Shown: positions 1 to 5,998, counted from the stretch's first letter. The stretch is 8,284 bases of DNA from Pseudomonadota bacterium (GCA_026388865.1 JAPLIX010000482.1:1-8284), one strand, 5' to 3'. Numbers and translations are program-made. The notes: generated from the letters alone by a model not told the origin.

Positions 1-137
1 TGAGGGAATCAACAACAAGATAAAAAGACTCAAACGAATGGCGTATGGCTATCGTGATGTGAAATACTTTTTACTGAAAATTCATCAGCACTGTGGACTG
101 TTGAATCCACGTCTTTCAACTTAAACACGAATGAACC
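1..137 (+). mobile_element. Right end of an ISL3-family insertion sequence (left part outside the window)
   Basis: The window opens inside a transposase reading frame that stops at 124. Thirteen bases later comes a possible right terminus ending GAACC at 133-137; read inward from the end it begins GGTTCATTCGTG. ISL3-family ends usually begin with GG followed by a pyrimidine-rich stretch, so this fits. The family makes 8-bp target duplications, and AAAAATTA at 138-145 would be the candidate. Neither the left inverted repeat nor the second copy of the target site is in the window, so the exact end is inferred. Confidence 0.5.
2..124 (+). CDS. ISL3-family transposase, C-terminal 40 residues (partial)
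   Basis: The frame is open from the first in-frame codon at 2 to TAA at 122-124. It encodes EGINNKIKRLKRMAYGYRDV followed by KYFLLKIHQHCG and a short tail. The pattern EGxNNKIKxxKRxAYGYR-x-x-x-x-F is the hallmark C-terminal end of the ISL3 (IS204/IS1001/IS1096/IS1165) DDE transposases. The Glu of EGxNN is usually taken as the last acidic residue of the catalytic triad. The protein cuts and joins the element's ends during transposition. Only the 3' end is present, so whether the full gene is intact cannot be judged. The tail after KIHQHCG is short, as expected for this family, which suggests a natural stop and not a truncation. Confidence 0.85.
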   Translation, partial: EGINNKIKRLKRMAYGYRDVKYFLLKIHQHCGLLNPRLST

Positions 138-175
138 AAAAATTAATTTAATTCAATGAAAGGGAGGGAAAAAGT

Positions 176-388
176 ATGCCCGAGATACTGACCCCAAAAG
201 AAGTCGCAAATTATCTTAAAATGTCTGTGTTAACCGTTTACAAGCATGCAAAGGAAGGGGTTATTCCAGGCTTTAGAGTGGGGAATTCCTGGCGCTTTGA
301 TAAAACCAAAATAGACGAACTGTTGATTGGTTCTCAAGTAAAAGAGGATTTAGCAGGACTGAGAAGCGCAACCATGAGACAGCAGTAA
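176..388 (+). CDS. Small excisionase/MerR-type helix-turn-helix DNA-binding protein
   Basis: A 70-aa protein with AGGGAGGG about 8 bases before its ATG. Residues 6-50 form the complete winged helix-turn-helix of the HTH_17/excisionase group: TPKEVANYLKMSVLTVYKHA (helix-turn-helix), then GVIPGFRVGNSWRF (the strand-turn-strand wing with the typical P-G-F-R-V-G-xx-WRF signature), then DKTKIDELL. The last 20 residues have no recognised domain. Proteins of this size bind DNA as small regulators, as recombination directionality factors, or as DNA-binding partners of restriction and toxin-antitoxin systems. There is no integrase, toxin or methylase beside it, so the role is open. The gene starts about 40 bases after the probable insertion-sequence end, so its promoter may lie in or near that element. 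Confidence 0.8.
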   Translation: MPEILTPKEVANYLKMSVLTVYKHAKEGVIPGFRVGNSWRFDKTKIDELLIGSQVKEDLAGLRSATMRQQ

Positions 389-635
389 AAACCGCCTCTT
401 CCGGGCAAGAAACCAGCACCTGCAAGCGGACCCGGTTTCTACCGGGGGAAGCGTATCCTCTGAAGCGTTACCGTGTTCAGGGCACAGACCTGGCCCTCAG
501 CGGGAAACCCGGAACACAGCGTCAAGAAGCTGCCGTTATATGTGACGGTATCTGCAACGCATGTGATAATTTATCTCTATATAAGAGAGCCTTGCCCGAC
601 AACGGACAAAAACAGGATTCAAAGGAAGGATAGAA
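389..635 (+). other. Noncoding stretch with dense inverted repeats; candidate structured RNA
   Basis: I find no supported gene here. Perfect or near-perfect pairings read by eye are: 399-405 with 508-514 (TTCCGGG/CCCGGAA); 408-414 with 434-440 (AGAAACC/GGTTTCT); 431-436 with 441-446 (CCCGGT/ACCGGG, loop TTCT); 473-478 with 512-517 (GTGTTC/GAACAC); 479-483 with 493-497 (AGGGC/GCCCT); 501-504 with 508-511 (CGGG/CCCG, loop AAA); 531-536 with 545-550 (one G-U pair); and 574-578 with 584-588 (TCTCT/AGAGA). The helices 473-478/512-517, 479-483/493-497 and 501-504/508-511 together make a compact three-way junction. There is a direct repeat GAAGCGT at 448-454 and 462-468. I do not recognise a known riboswitch or ncRNA family. 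A same-strand frame is open from 304 to 633 but has no start codon until very near its end. Confidence 0.35.
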
Positions 636-827
636 ATGGCTCAACTAAGCAAAACAGCCCCAATAAGTGATGAAGAAATAAGAGAGGATATCTGCAGCAC
701 CCTAAGAATGTGGGATCAGTTTAATAAAATGGAAAAAGAAAAACAGGATAGCCTGGTTGAATACTTGTTTGAATCATATGGGCATCTGTATCGTGCAGAT
801 AATATAAGGATTGAAAAGACCCAATAA
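636..827 (+). CDS. Hypothetical 63-aa acidic, probably helical protein
   Basis: ATG at 636 is preceded by AAGGAAGGA (622-630) at normal spacing, a strong ribosome binding site that supports real translation. The 63-aa product is rich in Glu, Asp, Lys and Arg. It has the look of two or three amphipathic helices: ISDEEIREDICSTLRMWDQF, then a charged linker NKMEKEKQDS, then LVEYLFESYGHLY. There is no signal peptide, membrane segment, Cys cluster or DNA-binding motif that I recognise. It lies downstream of the structured 389-635 stretch, which could be its 5' leader, and upstream of a terminator at 943-979. It could be an antitoxin-like or adaptor protein, but nothing in the sequence decides this. 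Confidence 0.6.
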   Translation: MAQLSKTAPISDEEIREDICSTLRMWDQFNKMEKEKQDSLVEYLFESYGHLYRADNIRIEKTQ

Positions 828-873
828 AGGCTGCAGGCAACAGCAGCGCAGGGGGGCACAATTTAAATTAATA

Positions 874-908
874 TATGCGGACTGTCTTTTACAGTAATAC
901 CCCGCATA
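874..908 (+). other. Bulged 12-bp hairpin in the gap before rsmG
   Basis: The outer stem 874-880/902-908 (TATGCGG/CCGCATA) and the inner stem 881-885/891-895 (ACTGT/ACAGT, loop CTTTT) are both perfect. They stack directly on the 5' side, with a single 6-base bulge (896-901) on the 3' side. The T-rich loop and missing U tract argue against a terminator. It may be a structured 3' region of the upstream transcript, part of a small RNA ending at the following terminator, or a DNA operator. It is preceded by an A+T-rich run (860-876). Confidence 0.4.
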
Positions 909-951
909 GGGCAGCATTGATAATCAAGGGCAGGTTAAAGGTAAAGGGCAG
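908..951 (+). repeat. Three AGGGCAG direct repeats at 18-19 base spacing
   Basis: AGGGCAG occurs at 908-914, 927-933 and 945-951, with starts 19 and 18 bases apart. The first copy touches the foot of the 874-908 hairpin and the last overlaps the terminator stem. Regular short repeats can be protein-binding iterons, but three heptamers are few and the match could be accidental. Confidence 0.35.
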
Positions 952-979
952 AGGCCAACACAGGCTTTTGCCTTTTTTT
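943..979 (+). terminator. Rho-independent terminator after the 63-aa gene
   Basis: The stem 947-956 pairs with 963-972 (GGCAGAGGCC with GGCTTTTGCC, two G-U pairs, loop AACACA), followed by seven Ts (973-979). Weaker A-U/G-U pairing extends the foot to 943-946. This is the clearest intrinsic terminator in the window. It ends transcription coming from the small genes upstream and isolates them from rsmG. Confidence 0.85.
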
Positions 980-1089
980 GTGCAAAAAGGATGCGCAAAA
1001 AACTGGTATTAATAGAGTGCACATAGTATACAGCATATAGCAGCCGACGCATAGAGAATTTCAACAAAAACAGACAATGATAATAGCCA
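980..1089 (+). other. Short gap before rsmG, presumed to hold its promoter
   Basis: About 110 noncoding bases separate the terminator from rsmG, so rsmG needs its own promoter here. I see A+T-rich patches (around 1010-1015 and 1028-1038) but no convincing -35/-10 pair. A weak hairpin, TTTGTGC (977-983) with GCGCAAA (993-999), lies just after the terminator. I see no DnaA-box cluster and no tRNA. Confidence 0.3.
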
Positions 1090-1788
1090 ATGATAGAAAA
1101 AGGACCGCATTATTTGTTACCTCAGGGAGAGTGGAATTCCCTGCTTAAAACGGGAGCTGCGGCCATAAATGTCTCCCTGTCTGAAGAGCAGGCGGAATTT
1201 TTTTTTCTTTATTGGAGAGAACTACAGGAGTGGAACAGCCACACTAATATTACTGCTATTAGCAGCCTCAGGGACACTATCATTAAACATTTTTTAGATT
1301 CTTTAAGCGTTATAGGGAGCATTCCCTGTTCCGGCCGCCTGGCTGATATAGGTTCTGGAGGCGGGTTTCCCGGAATCCCGATTGCGATAGTAAAGCCAGC
1401 TCTCAAGGTGGTCCTTATTGAGGCAGCGCGTAAAAAGGCAAATTTTTTGCGTCAGGTGGTGCGCGTTCTCGGCCTAAAGACGGCCGAGGTTTATCATGGG
1501 CGTGCTGAAACACTGAGCTTTCGCGAACGATTTGAGTGTATTGTGAGCAGAGCATTCTCAAGCATAGAGACGTTTTTAAAGATAAGCACGCCATTGCTTG
1601 CCGATGATGGGATTATTATTGCCATGAAGGGAAAAGACACAGAACAGGAATTAAAGGAGGCAGAACAGGAAATCAAAAAGGCGCAGCTCATAATAGCAGA
1701 AGAAAGACATTTTGTGCTGCCCTTTCGCGGTGGCACACGCACCATTATAGTGTTTAAACGAAATGTTTCACGTGAAACATTGGCATAA
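1090..1788 (+). CDS. rsmG: 16S rRNA (guanine527-N7)-methyltransferase RsmG (GidB)
   Basis: RsmG uses S-adenosylmethionine to methylate N7 of G527 (E. coli numbering) in the 530 loop of 16S rRNA; in many bacteria its loss gives low-level streptomycin resistance. The 232-aa protein aligns along its length with E. coli RsmG. It has WNSHTNITAISSLRD (48-62) then IIKHFLDSLS (64-73), the glycine-rich SAM site DIGSGGGFPGIPIAI (86-100), EAARKKANFLRQV (111-123), VSRAF (152-156) and AMKGK (178-182). The ATG at 1090 lacks a good Shine-Dalgarno sequence. A TTG at 1114 (codon 9) has AGGA at 1101-1104, nine bases upstream, and may be the real start, giving 224 aa. The last codons contain a parS site, adding a tail beyond the usual end of the fold. 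Placement directly before parAB is the common bacterial arrangement near the origin. Confidence 0.95.
   Translation: MIEKGPHYLLPQGEWNSLLKTGAAAINVSLSEEQAEFFFLYWRELQEWNSHTNITAISSLRDTIIKHFLDSLSVIGSIPCSGRLADIGSGGGFPGIPIAIVKPALKVVLIEAARKKANFLRQVVRVLGLKTAEVYHGRAETLSFRERFECIVSRAFSSIETFLKISTPLLADDGIIIAMKGKDTEQELKEAEQEIKKAQLIIAEERHFVLPFRGGTRTIIVFKRNVSRETLA
1762..1781. other. parS centromere (ParB binding site) inside the rsmG 3' end
   Basis: TGTTTCACGTGAAACA at 1764-1779 is an exact match to the bacterial parS consensus, and the palindrome extends perfectly to 20 bp (1762-1781). It encodes NVSRET at RsmG residues 225-230. ParB dimers bind it through their helix-turn-helix, then load as CTP clamps and slide outward. 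The partner genes parA and parB follow within 1 kb. Another 8-bp palindrome, GTTTAAAC (1752-1759), lies four bases upstream and shares the GTTT/AAAC arms. Confidence 0.95.
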
Positions 1789-1806
1789 AAATGCAGTGTT
1801 TTTATT

Positions 1807-1835
1807 TTGCAAAGACAGCGCTTTTATGATATGGT
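1807..1835 (+). promoter_or_regulatory. Possible sigma70-type promoter for parAB
   Basis: TTGCAA (1807-1812) and TATGGT (1830-1835) are separated by 17 bases in the 115-base rsmG-parA gap. Each box matches four of six consensus positions. It starts only 26 bases after the core parS, so ParB loaded at parS could affect it, as in autoregulated par operons. No terminator is seen between rsmG and parA, so read-through from rsmG is also possible. Confidence 0.35.
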
Positions 1836-1903
1836 AACGCGAGTTTTGAGCACATTTTAGCTTAATTTTTAGATCATTTACCGAAAAATACCCATAAAAT
1901 TCA

Positions 1904-2674
1904 ATGAGCGGCAAAGTAATCTGTGTAGCAAACCAAAAAGGAGGAGTGGGAAAGACCACTACGGCCATCAATTTGGGCACCTCTCTGGCACTAAAGGGCA
2001 AACACATTCTCCTCCTTGATATTGATCCCCAGGGCAATGCGGGCAGCGGCATAGGCTGCGGGAGAGAACAAATAAAGGAGAATATCTACCAGGTGCTGGT
2101 GCTGGAAAAGGATGTGGAATCCGTAATCCAGCAGACAGCGGTTTCCAACCTTGACTTTATCGGTTCCACCATTGATCTGATTGGAGCAGAAATTGAACTG
2201 GTAAATATGCCCATGCGTGAAAGCAGGCTACGCAAATCCCTGGAACAGATAAGGAATAAATATGATTTTATCATAATTGATTGCCCTCCCTCCCTGGGTT
2301 TGTTAACCGTAAATTCCCTCACGGCTGCCGATTCTGTACTGATTCCACTACAGTGTGAGTATTATGCACTCGAAGGCCTCAGCCAGCTATTAACGACCAT
2401 CAGGCTTATAAAGAGCAGCCTAAATCCCCAGCTTGCTATTGAAGGTATCCTGCTGACCATGTTTGACAAGCGCAACAGCCTGTCCCATCAGGTGGCGAAT
2501 GAAATACACGAGCATTTTTACACCAAGGTATTCAGGGTAATAATTCCCCGGAACGTGCGTCTCGCAGAAGCACCCAGCCATGGAAAGCCGGTTTATTTCT
2601 ATGATAAAACATCCCCCGGTGCGCAGACGTATCTGGAGCTGGCAAACTGTATTATCCACAACGAGAGGAATTAA
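1904..2674 (+). CDS. parA: Chromosome partitioning ATPase ParA (Soj)
   Basis: ParA is a Walker-type ATPase. Its ATP-bound dimers coat the nucleoid and are released by ParB, which moves the origin. The 256-aa protein is the short chromosomal (Soj-like) form without an N-terminal helix-turn-helix. Visible motifs are the deviant Walker A KGGVGKTTT (12-20, signature Lys12 and catalytic Lys17), Walker A' LLLDIDPQGN (36-45), Walker B IIIDCPPSLG (123-132), and the C-terminal TMFDKRNSLSHQV (185-197) and IPRNVRLAEAPSHGKPV (214-230) stretches that are near-invariant in Soj. The start is fixed by the conserved N-terminus, although no Shine-Dalgarno sequence is visible (A-rich leader CCCATAAAATTCA), so initiation may be weak or use other signals. 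It ends one base before parB starts, implying co-transcription and coupled translation. Confidence 0.97.
   Translation: MSGKVICVANQKGGVGKTTTAINLGTSLALKGKHILLLDIDPQGNAGSGIGCGREQIKENIYQVLVLEKDVESVIQQTAVSNLDFIGSTIDLIGAEIELVNMPMRESRLRKSLEQIRNKYDFIIIDCPPSLGLLTVNSLTAADSVLIPLQCEYYALEGLSQLLTTIRLIKSSLNPQLAIEGILLTMFDKRNSLSHQVANEIHEHFYTKVFRVIIPRNVRLAEAPSHGKPVYFYDKTSPGAQTYLELANCIIHNERN
2652..2660 (+). promoter_or_regulatory. Consensus DnaA box at the parA/parB junction
   Basis: TTATCCACA is a perfect match to the E. coli high-affinity DnaA box. It lies in the last codons of parA, 15 bases before the parB start and just before its ribosome binding site (GAGAGGA, 2663-2669). I saw no other perfect copy, so this is not an origin cluster; a single box could be a regulatory site or coincidence. 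Confidence 0.45.
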
Positions 2675-2675
2675 C

Positions 2676-3527
2676 ATGGTGCAGAGAAAAGCCCTGGGAA
2701 GGGGACTGGAAGCCCTAATTCCCGGTATGAGCGAAGGTGGCTCCGGAAAGCCCGAAGGGCTGCTGCTGGTTGCACTTGATGAAATACATCCCAATCCGCT
2801 TCAGCCGCGGCGGACCTTTGACCAGGGAAAAATTGCAGAACTGGCCAATTCCATACGGGAAAACGGCATCATTCAGCCCCTGTTGGTTAAAAAAGGGGTC
2901 GACGGTTTTGAGCTTATAGCCGGTGAGCGGCGCTGGCGAGCGGCCCAAAAAGCAGGTCTTGATAAGGTTCCGGTAATAGTAAAAGAAGTCGAAGAAAAGC
3001 ATCGCCTGGAGCTTTCACTCATAGAAAATATCCAGCGAGAAGATCTCAATGTTATGGAAGAGGCCGAGGCCTATCAAAAGCTGATAGAGCAGTTTGGCTA
3101 TACCCAGGAGGAAATCGGTAAGCGGGTCGGTAAAAGCAGAACCAGTATTACTAATACGCTGCGCCTCATTAAGCTGAACAAAAAAATCAAAGATGATTTG
3201 ATTCAGAACAAAATCAACATGGGACACGCCAGGGCCTATCTGGGGCTTGATTCAGCCGCCCAGCAACTGGAGGCCCATGCCCGCGTGCTCAAGGGAAACC
3301 TCTCTGTCAGGCAAACAGAAAATCTTGTCAAACGGATGAAACGCGGGGTTAAAGAACGGCCCACCGGGAAACAGGGTCATCAGCATGAGTTCGTCCTTGC
3401 AGAATTGCGCAAGCGACTGGGTACAAAGGTAGCTATAACCACCCGGGGAAAAGGCGGGAAACTCATAATTGAATTTTATTCTCCAGATGAGCTTGACAGG
3501 ATTTTTGAGCTTATACGGGGACAATAG
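2676..3527 (+). CDS. parB: Chromosome partitioning protein ParB (Spo0J), CTP-dependent DNA clamp
   Basis: ParB binds parS, hydrolyses CTP, spreads along DNA and stimulates ParA. I chose ATG 2676 (283 aa). It has GAGAGGA six bases upstream and begins with the canonical MVQRKALGRGLEALIPG, whose basic GRGLxALI segment contacts ParA. An in-frame ATG at 2580 would add a meaningless extension overlapping parA. Domains: CTP-binding N domain with NPLQPRRTFD (40-49), IRENGIIQPLLV (60-71) and the GERRWRA motif (83-89); LIENIQREDLN (115-125); helix-turn-helix TQEEIGKRVGKSRTSITNTL (143-162); linker; C-terminal dimerisation region (about 235-283). Its target is presumably the parS at 1762-1781. gyrB follows after 23 bases. 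Confidence 0.97.
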   Translation: MVQRKALGRGLEALIPGMSEGGSGKPEGLLLVALDEIHPNPLQPRRTFDQGKIAELANSIRENGIIQPLLVKKGVDGFELIAGERRWRAAQKAGLDKVPVIVKEVEEKHRLELSLIENIQREDLNVMEEAEAYQKLIEQFGYTQEEIGKRVGKSRTSITNTLRLIKLNKKIKDDLIQNKINMGHARAYLGLDSAAQQLEAHARVLKGNLSVRQTENLVKRMKRGVKERPTGKQGHQHEFVLAELRKRLGTKVAITTRGKGGKLIIEFYSPDELDRIFELIRGQ

Positions 3528-3550
3528 AGGACAAGGGAGGGTAAGGCGGA

Positions 3551-5998
3551 TTGAATAATAACTCAGAAGAAACCATGAAGGCAGCCTCAGACCTTTATAC
3601 GGCGGACAGCATTAAGGTTTTAGAGGGCTTTGAAGCGGTGCGCAAGCGGCCCGCCATGTATATTGGCAGCACTGACTCACGGGGGTTGCACCACCTGGTG
3701 TTTGAGGTGGTGGACAACAGTATTGACGAGGCGCTGGCCGGATTCTGTGACCGGATTGAAGTTATTATTCATCTGGATAACAGCGTGACGGTCATCGATA
3801 ATGGACGCGGCATCCCCGTTGATATGCATCCCACAGAAAAGCGCTCAGCTGCCGAAGTTGTAATGACTACGCTGCACGCAGGAGGCAAGTTTGACCATAA
3901 CACCTATAAAGTTTCCGGAGGCCTTCACGGGGTGGGCGTTTCCGTGGTAAACGCCCTTTCCGAGCGCCTGGAGCTGGAAATCTGGCGTGACAAAAAAGTC
4001 TATTATCAGGCTTATGCGCGGGGAGAAGCCCTGGCGGCGCTTGAAGTGGTGGGGAAGACCGCAAAGGCCGGCACTAAAGTAGTGTTTACGCCGGATACCA
4101 CCATTTTTGAAACAGCTGATTTTAGTTTCGACATTCTTTCAAACCGCCTGCGGGAGCTGGCCTTTCTTAATAAAGGGATCTTGATCAGTATTGAAGATGA
4201 ACGGACTGAAAAGAAACACGAATTTCAATATAAAGGGGGGATAAGTTCTTTTGTCGAGTATCTCAATAAAAATAAGGCAACCCTGTATCCTAAACCCATC
4301 TATATTATCGGGGAAAAAGATAACATAGTGGTAGAGCTCTCCCTGCAGCATAATGACGGATATGCGGAAAATATTTTTACCTTTGCCAATAATATTAACA
4401 CCCAGGAGGGCGGTACGCACCTCATCGGGTTTAAATCGGCACTGACCAGAACGGTAAATGCCTATGCAGCCAATTCCCGCCTCATGAAGAGTTTCAAGGG
4501 CACGCTCGATGGAGATGATATCAGAGAAGGGCTTACCGCAGTGGTGAGCACTAAAATACCAGATCCGCAGTTTGAAGGGCAGACCAAAACAAAACTGGGC
4601 AACAGTGAAGTAAAGGGCATTGTCGAAGCGCTGGTTAATGAAAAGCTGGGCGCATACCTTGAAGAGCACCCGGCAATAGCCAATAAAATTTTAGAAAAAG
4701 GAGTTGATGCTGCGCGGGCGCGCGAGGCAGCCCGGAAGGCAAAAGAGCTTACCAGAAGAAAATCAGCCTTGGATAGCGGCTCTCTCCCCGGAAAGCTCGC
4801 GGATTGCCAGGAGCGTGACCCGGCCTATTCTGAACTGTATCTGGTTGAGGGCGACTCCGCCGGGGGCTCTGCCAAGCAGGGGCGTGATAGAAAAAATCAG
4901 GCAATACTTCCGCTGCGGGGAAAAATCCTTAACGTGGAGAAAGCCCGTTATGACAAAATGCTGCAGAATGAAGAGATAAAAACTATCATTACTGCGCTGG
5001 GGACCAGCATCGGGAAAACAGATTTTAATATAGCCAAGCTGCGGTATCACCATATTGTCATCATGACCGATGCAGATGTTGATGGGTCACACATACGGAC
5101 GCTTCTGCTGACCTTTTTCTACCGGCAAATGCCTGAATTGATAGAAAAGGGCTATCTCTATATTGCCCAGCCACCCCTGTTCCGGGTAAAAAGGGGAAAA
5201 CAGAAACCCCGCTATATTGAAAACGAGACAGAAATGAATAATTATCTTCTGGAAAGCGGCGTGGAGGGCATAAAGGTCTATCCCCGGGAAGAGAATGGCG
5301 TTCTTGCCGGGCAAAAACTTGTGCAGCTCATGAAGAGGGCAATTCAGTTTGAAAACAATGTGGTAAAGCTTGAGAAACGGAGCCTTGACAAGAACATATT
5401 GAGTGCGCTGGTCTGTGACGGGAGCTACGACAAGGCAACGCTTAAGAATCAAAAACAGGTAGAAGCATTGATTAACATGTTTAAAACGCACAAAAGTTTT
5501 TTCTATCCGTTTAAACCTCCGGCAGAGTATGAGATTATAGAAGATGCGGAACATGACAGCTTTGCCATTAAATGCCGCATTAAAACAAACGGCAAAGAAA
5601 AAGAGATGATTATTAATTTTGAGCTTCTTGTTTCACCGGACCTGGAGGGCCTGAAAAAAATGGCTCAAGGACTTAAAAGTATTGGTAATCCTCCTTTTAC
5701 CATAGAATCAGGCGGCAGCAATAAAACCGTTCAAACCCTTTCGGAGCTGTTGCACCACATTCTGGAACAGGGGCAAAAAGCCCAGGAAATACAGCGCTAC
5801 AAGGGTCTTGGTGAAATGAATCCCGAACAGCTGTGGGAAACAACCATGAACCCGGAATCGAGAACCTTTCTCCAGGTGAAAGTTGAGGATGCGGTGGAGG
5901 CAGACGAAATTTTTACTATTCTTATGGGAGATCAGGTTGAGCCGCGCCGGGATTTTATTTATAAGAATGCATTACATGTAAAAAATCTTGATATATAA
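3551..5998 (+). CDS. gyrB: DNA gyrase subunit B (ATPase subunit), Gram-negative form
   Basis: GyrB supplies ATP hydrolysis and the TOPRIM metal site of the A2B2 gyrase that introduces negative supercoils. 815 aa, aligning throughout with E. coli GyrB (804 aa). GHKL ATPase: EVVDNSIDEALAG (52-64), DNGRGIP (83-89), GGLHGVGVSVVNALS (123-137), R146 (E. coli R136). Transducer: QTKTKLGNSEVK (344-355), with the ATP-contacting Lys346. TOPRIM: LVEGDSAGGSAKQG (431-444) and TDADVDGSHIRTLLL (506-520), giving metal ligands E433, D507 and D509. Residues about 550-740 are the long insertion of Gram-negative gyrases. The tail is QRYKGLGEMNPEQLWETTMN (748-767) and ends NLDI. The start is TTG 3551, ten bases after GGGAGG; an in-frame ATG at 3575 (codon 9) is the alternative, with a weaker site. 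Position 456 is Arg where E. coli has quinolone-linked K447. Probably transcribed with parAB. Confidence 0.97.
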   Translation: MNNNSEETMKAASDLYTADSIKVLEGFEAVRKRPAMYIGSTDSRGLHHLVFEVVDNSIDEALAGFCDRIEVIIHLDNSVTVIDNGRGIPVDMHPTEKRSAAEVVMTTLHAGGKFDHNTYKVSGGLHGVGVSVVNALSERLELEIWRDKKVYYQAYARGEALAALEVVGKTAKAGTKVVFTPDTTIFETADFSFDILSNRLRELAFLNKGILISIEDERTEKKHEFQYKGGISSFVEYLNKNKATLYPKPIYIIGEKDNIVVELSLQHNDGYAENIFTFANNINTQEGGTHLIGFKSALTRTVNAYAANSRLMKSFKGTLDGDDIREGLTAVVSTKIPDPQFEGQTKTKLGNSEVKGIVEALVNEKLGAYLEEHPAIANKILEKGVDAARAREAARKAKELTRRKSALDSGSLPGKLADCQERDPAYSELYLVEGDSAGGSAKQGRDRKNQAILPLRGKILNVEKARYDKMLQNEEIKTIITALGTSIGKTDFNIAKLRYHHIVIMTDADVDGSHIRTLLLTFFYRQMPELIEKGYLYIAQPPLFRVKRGKQKPRYIENETEMNNYLLESGVEGIKVYPREENGVLAGQKLVQLMKRAIQFENNVVKLEKRSLDKNILSALVCDGSYDKATLKNQKQVEALINMFKTHKSFFYPFKPPAEYEIIEDAEHDSFAIKCRIKTNGKEKEMIINFELLVSPDLEGLKKMAQGLKSIGNPPFTIESGGSNKTVQTLSELLHHILEQGQKAQEIQRYKGLGEMNPEQLWETTMNPESRTFLQVKVEDAVEADEIFTILMGDQVEPRRDFIYKNALHVKNLDI

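Noticed and set aside
486..517. Resemblance to the SAM-I riboswitch core (TGGCCC followed by AAACCCGG)
   Set aside because: The spacing between the two blocks is longer than in SAM-I, GGCAACC is not preserved (GGAACAC instead), and neither the upstream AGAGAGG nor the downstream GGUGCCAA block is present.
473..670. GTG-initiated 65-codon frame on the + strand
   Set aside because: No ribosome binding site, no recognisable protein features, overlaps the well-supported 63-aa gene and the inverted repeats; two frames are open here at once, which points to chance.
828..1089. oriC in the gap before rsmG
   Set aside because: There is an A+T-rich patch but no DnaA boxes; the one perfect box lies at 2652-2660, inside parA.
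1781..1795. Possible sigma54 promoter (TGGCAT ... TGCA) at the rsmG end
   Set aside because: GG and GC are 9 bases apart where sigma54 promoters need 10, and the -12 element lacks TTGC.
2580..2675. Longer ParB start at ATG 2580
   Set aside because: It would overlap the parA 3' end by 95 bases and add a non-homologous extension; ATG 2676 has a good ribosome binding site and the canonical ParB N-terminus.
4139..4669. 176-codon open frame on the minus strand inside gyrB
   Set aside because: It lies antisense to strongly conserved gyrB codons, lacks an independent signal, and its translation resembles no domain; shadow frame.
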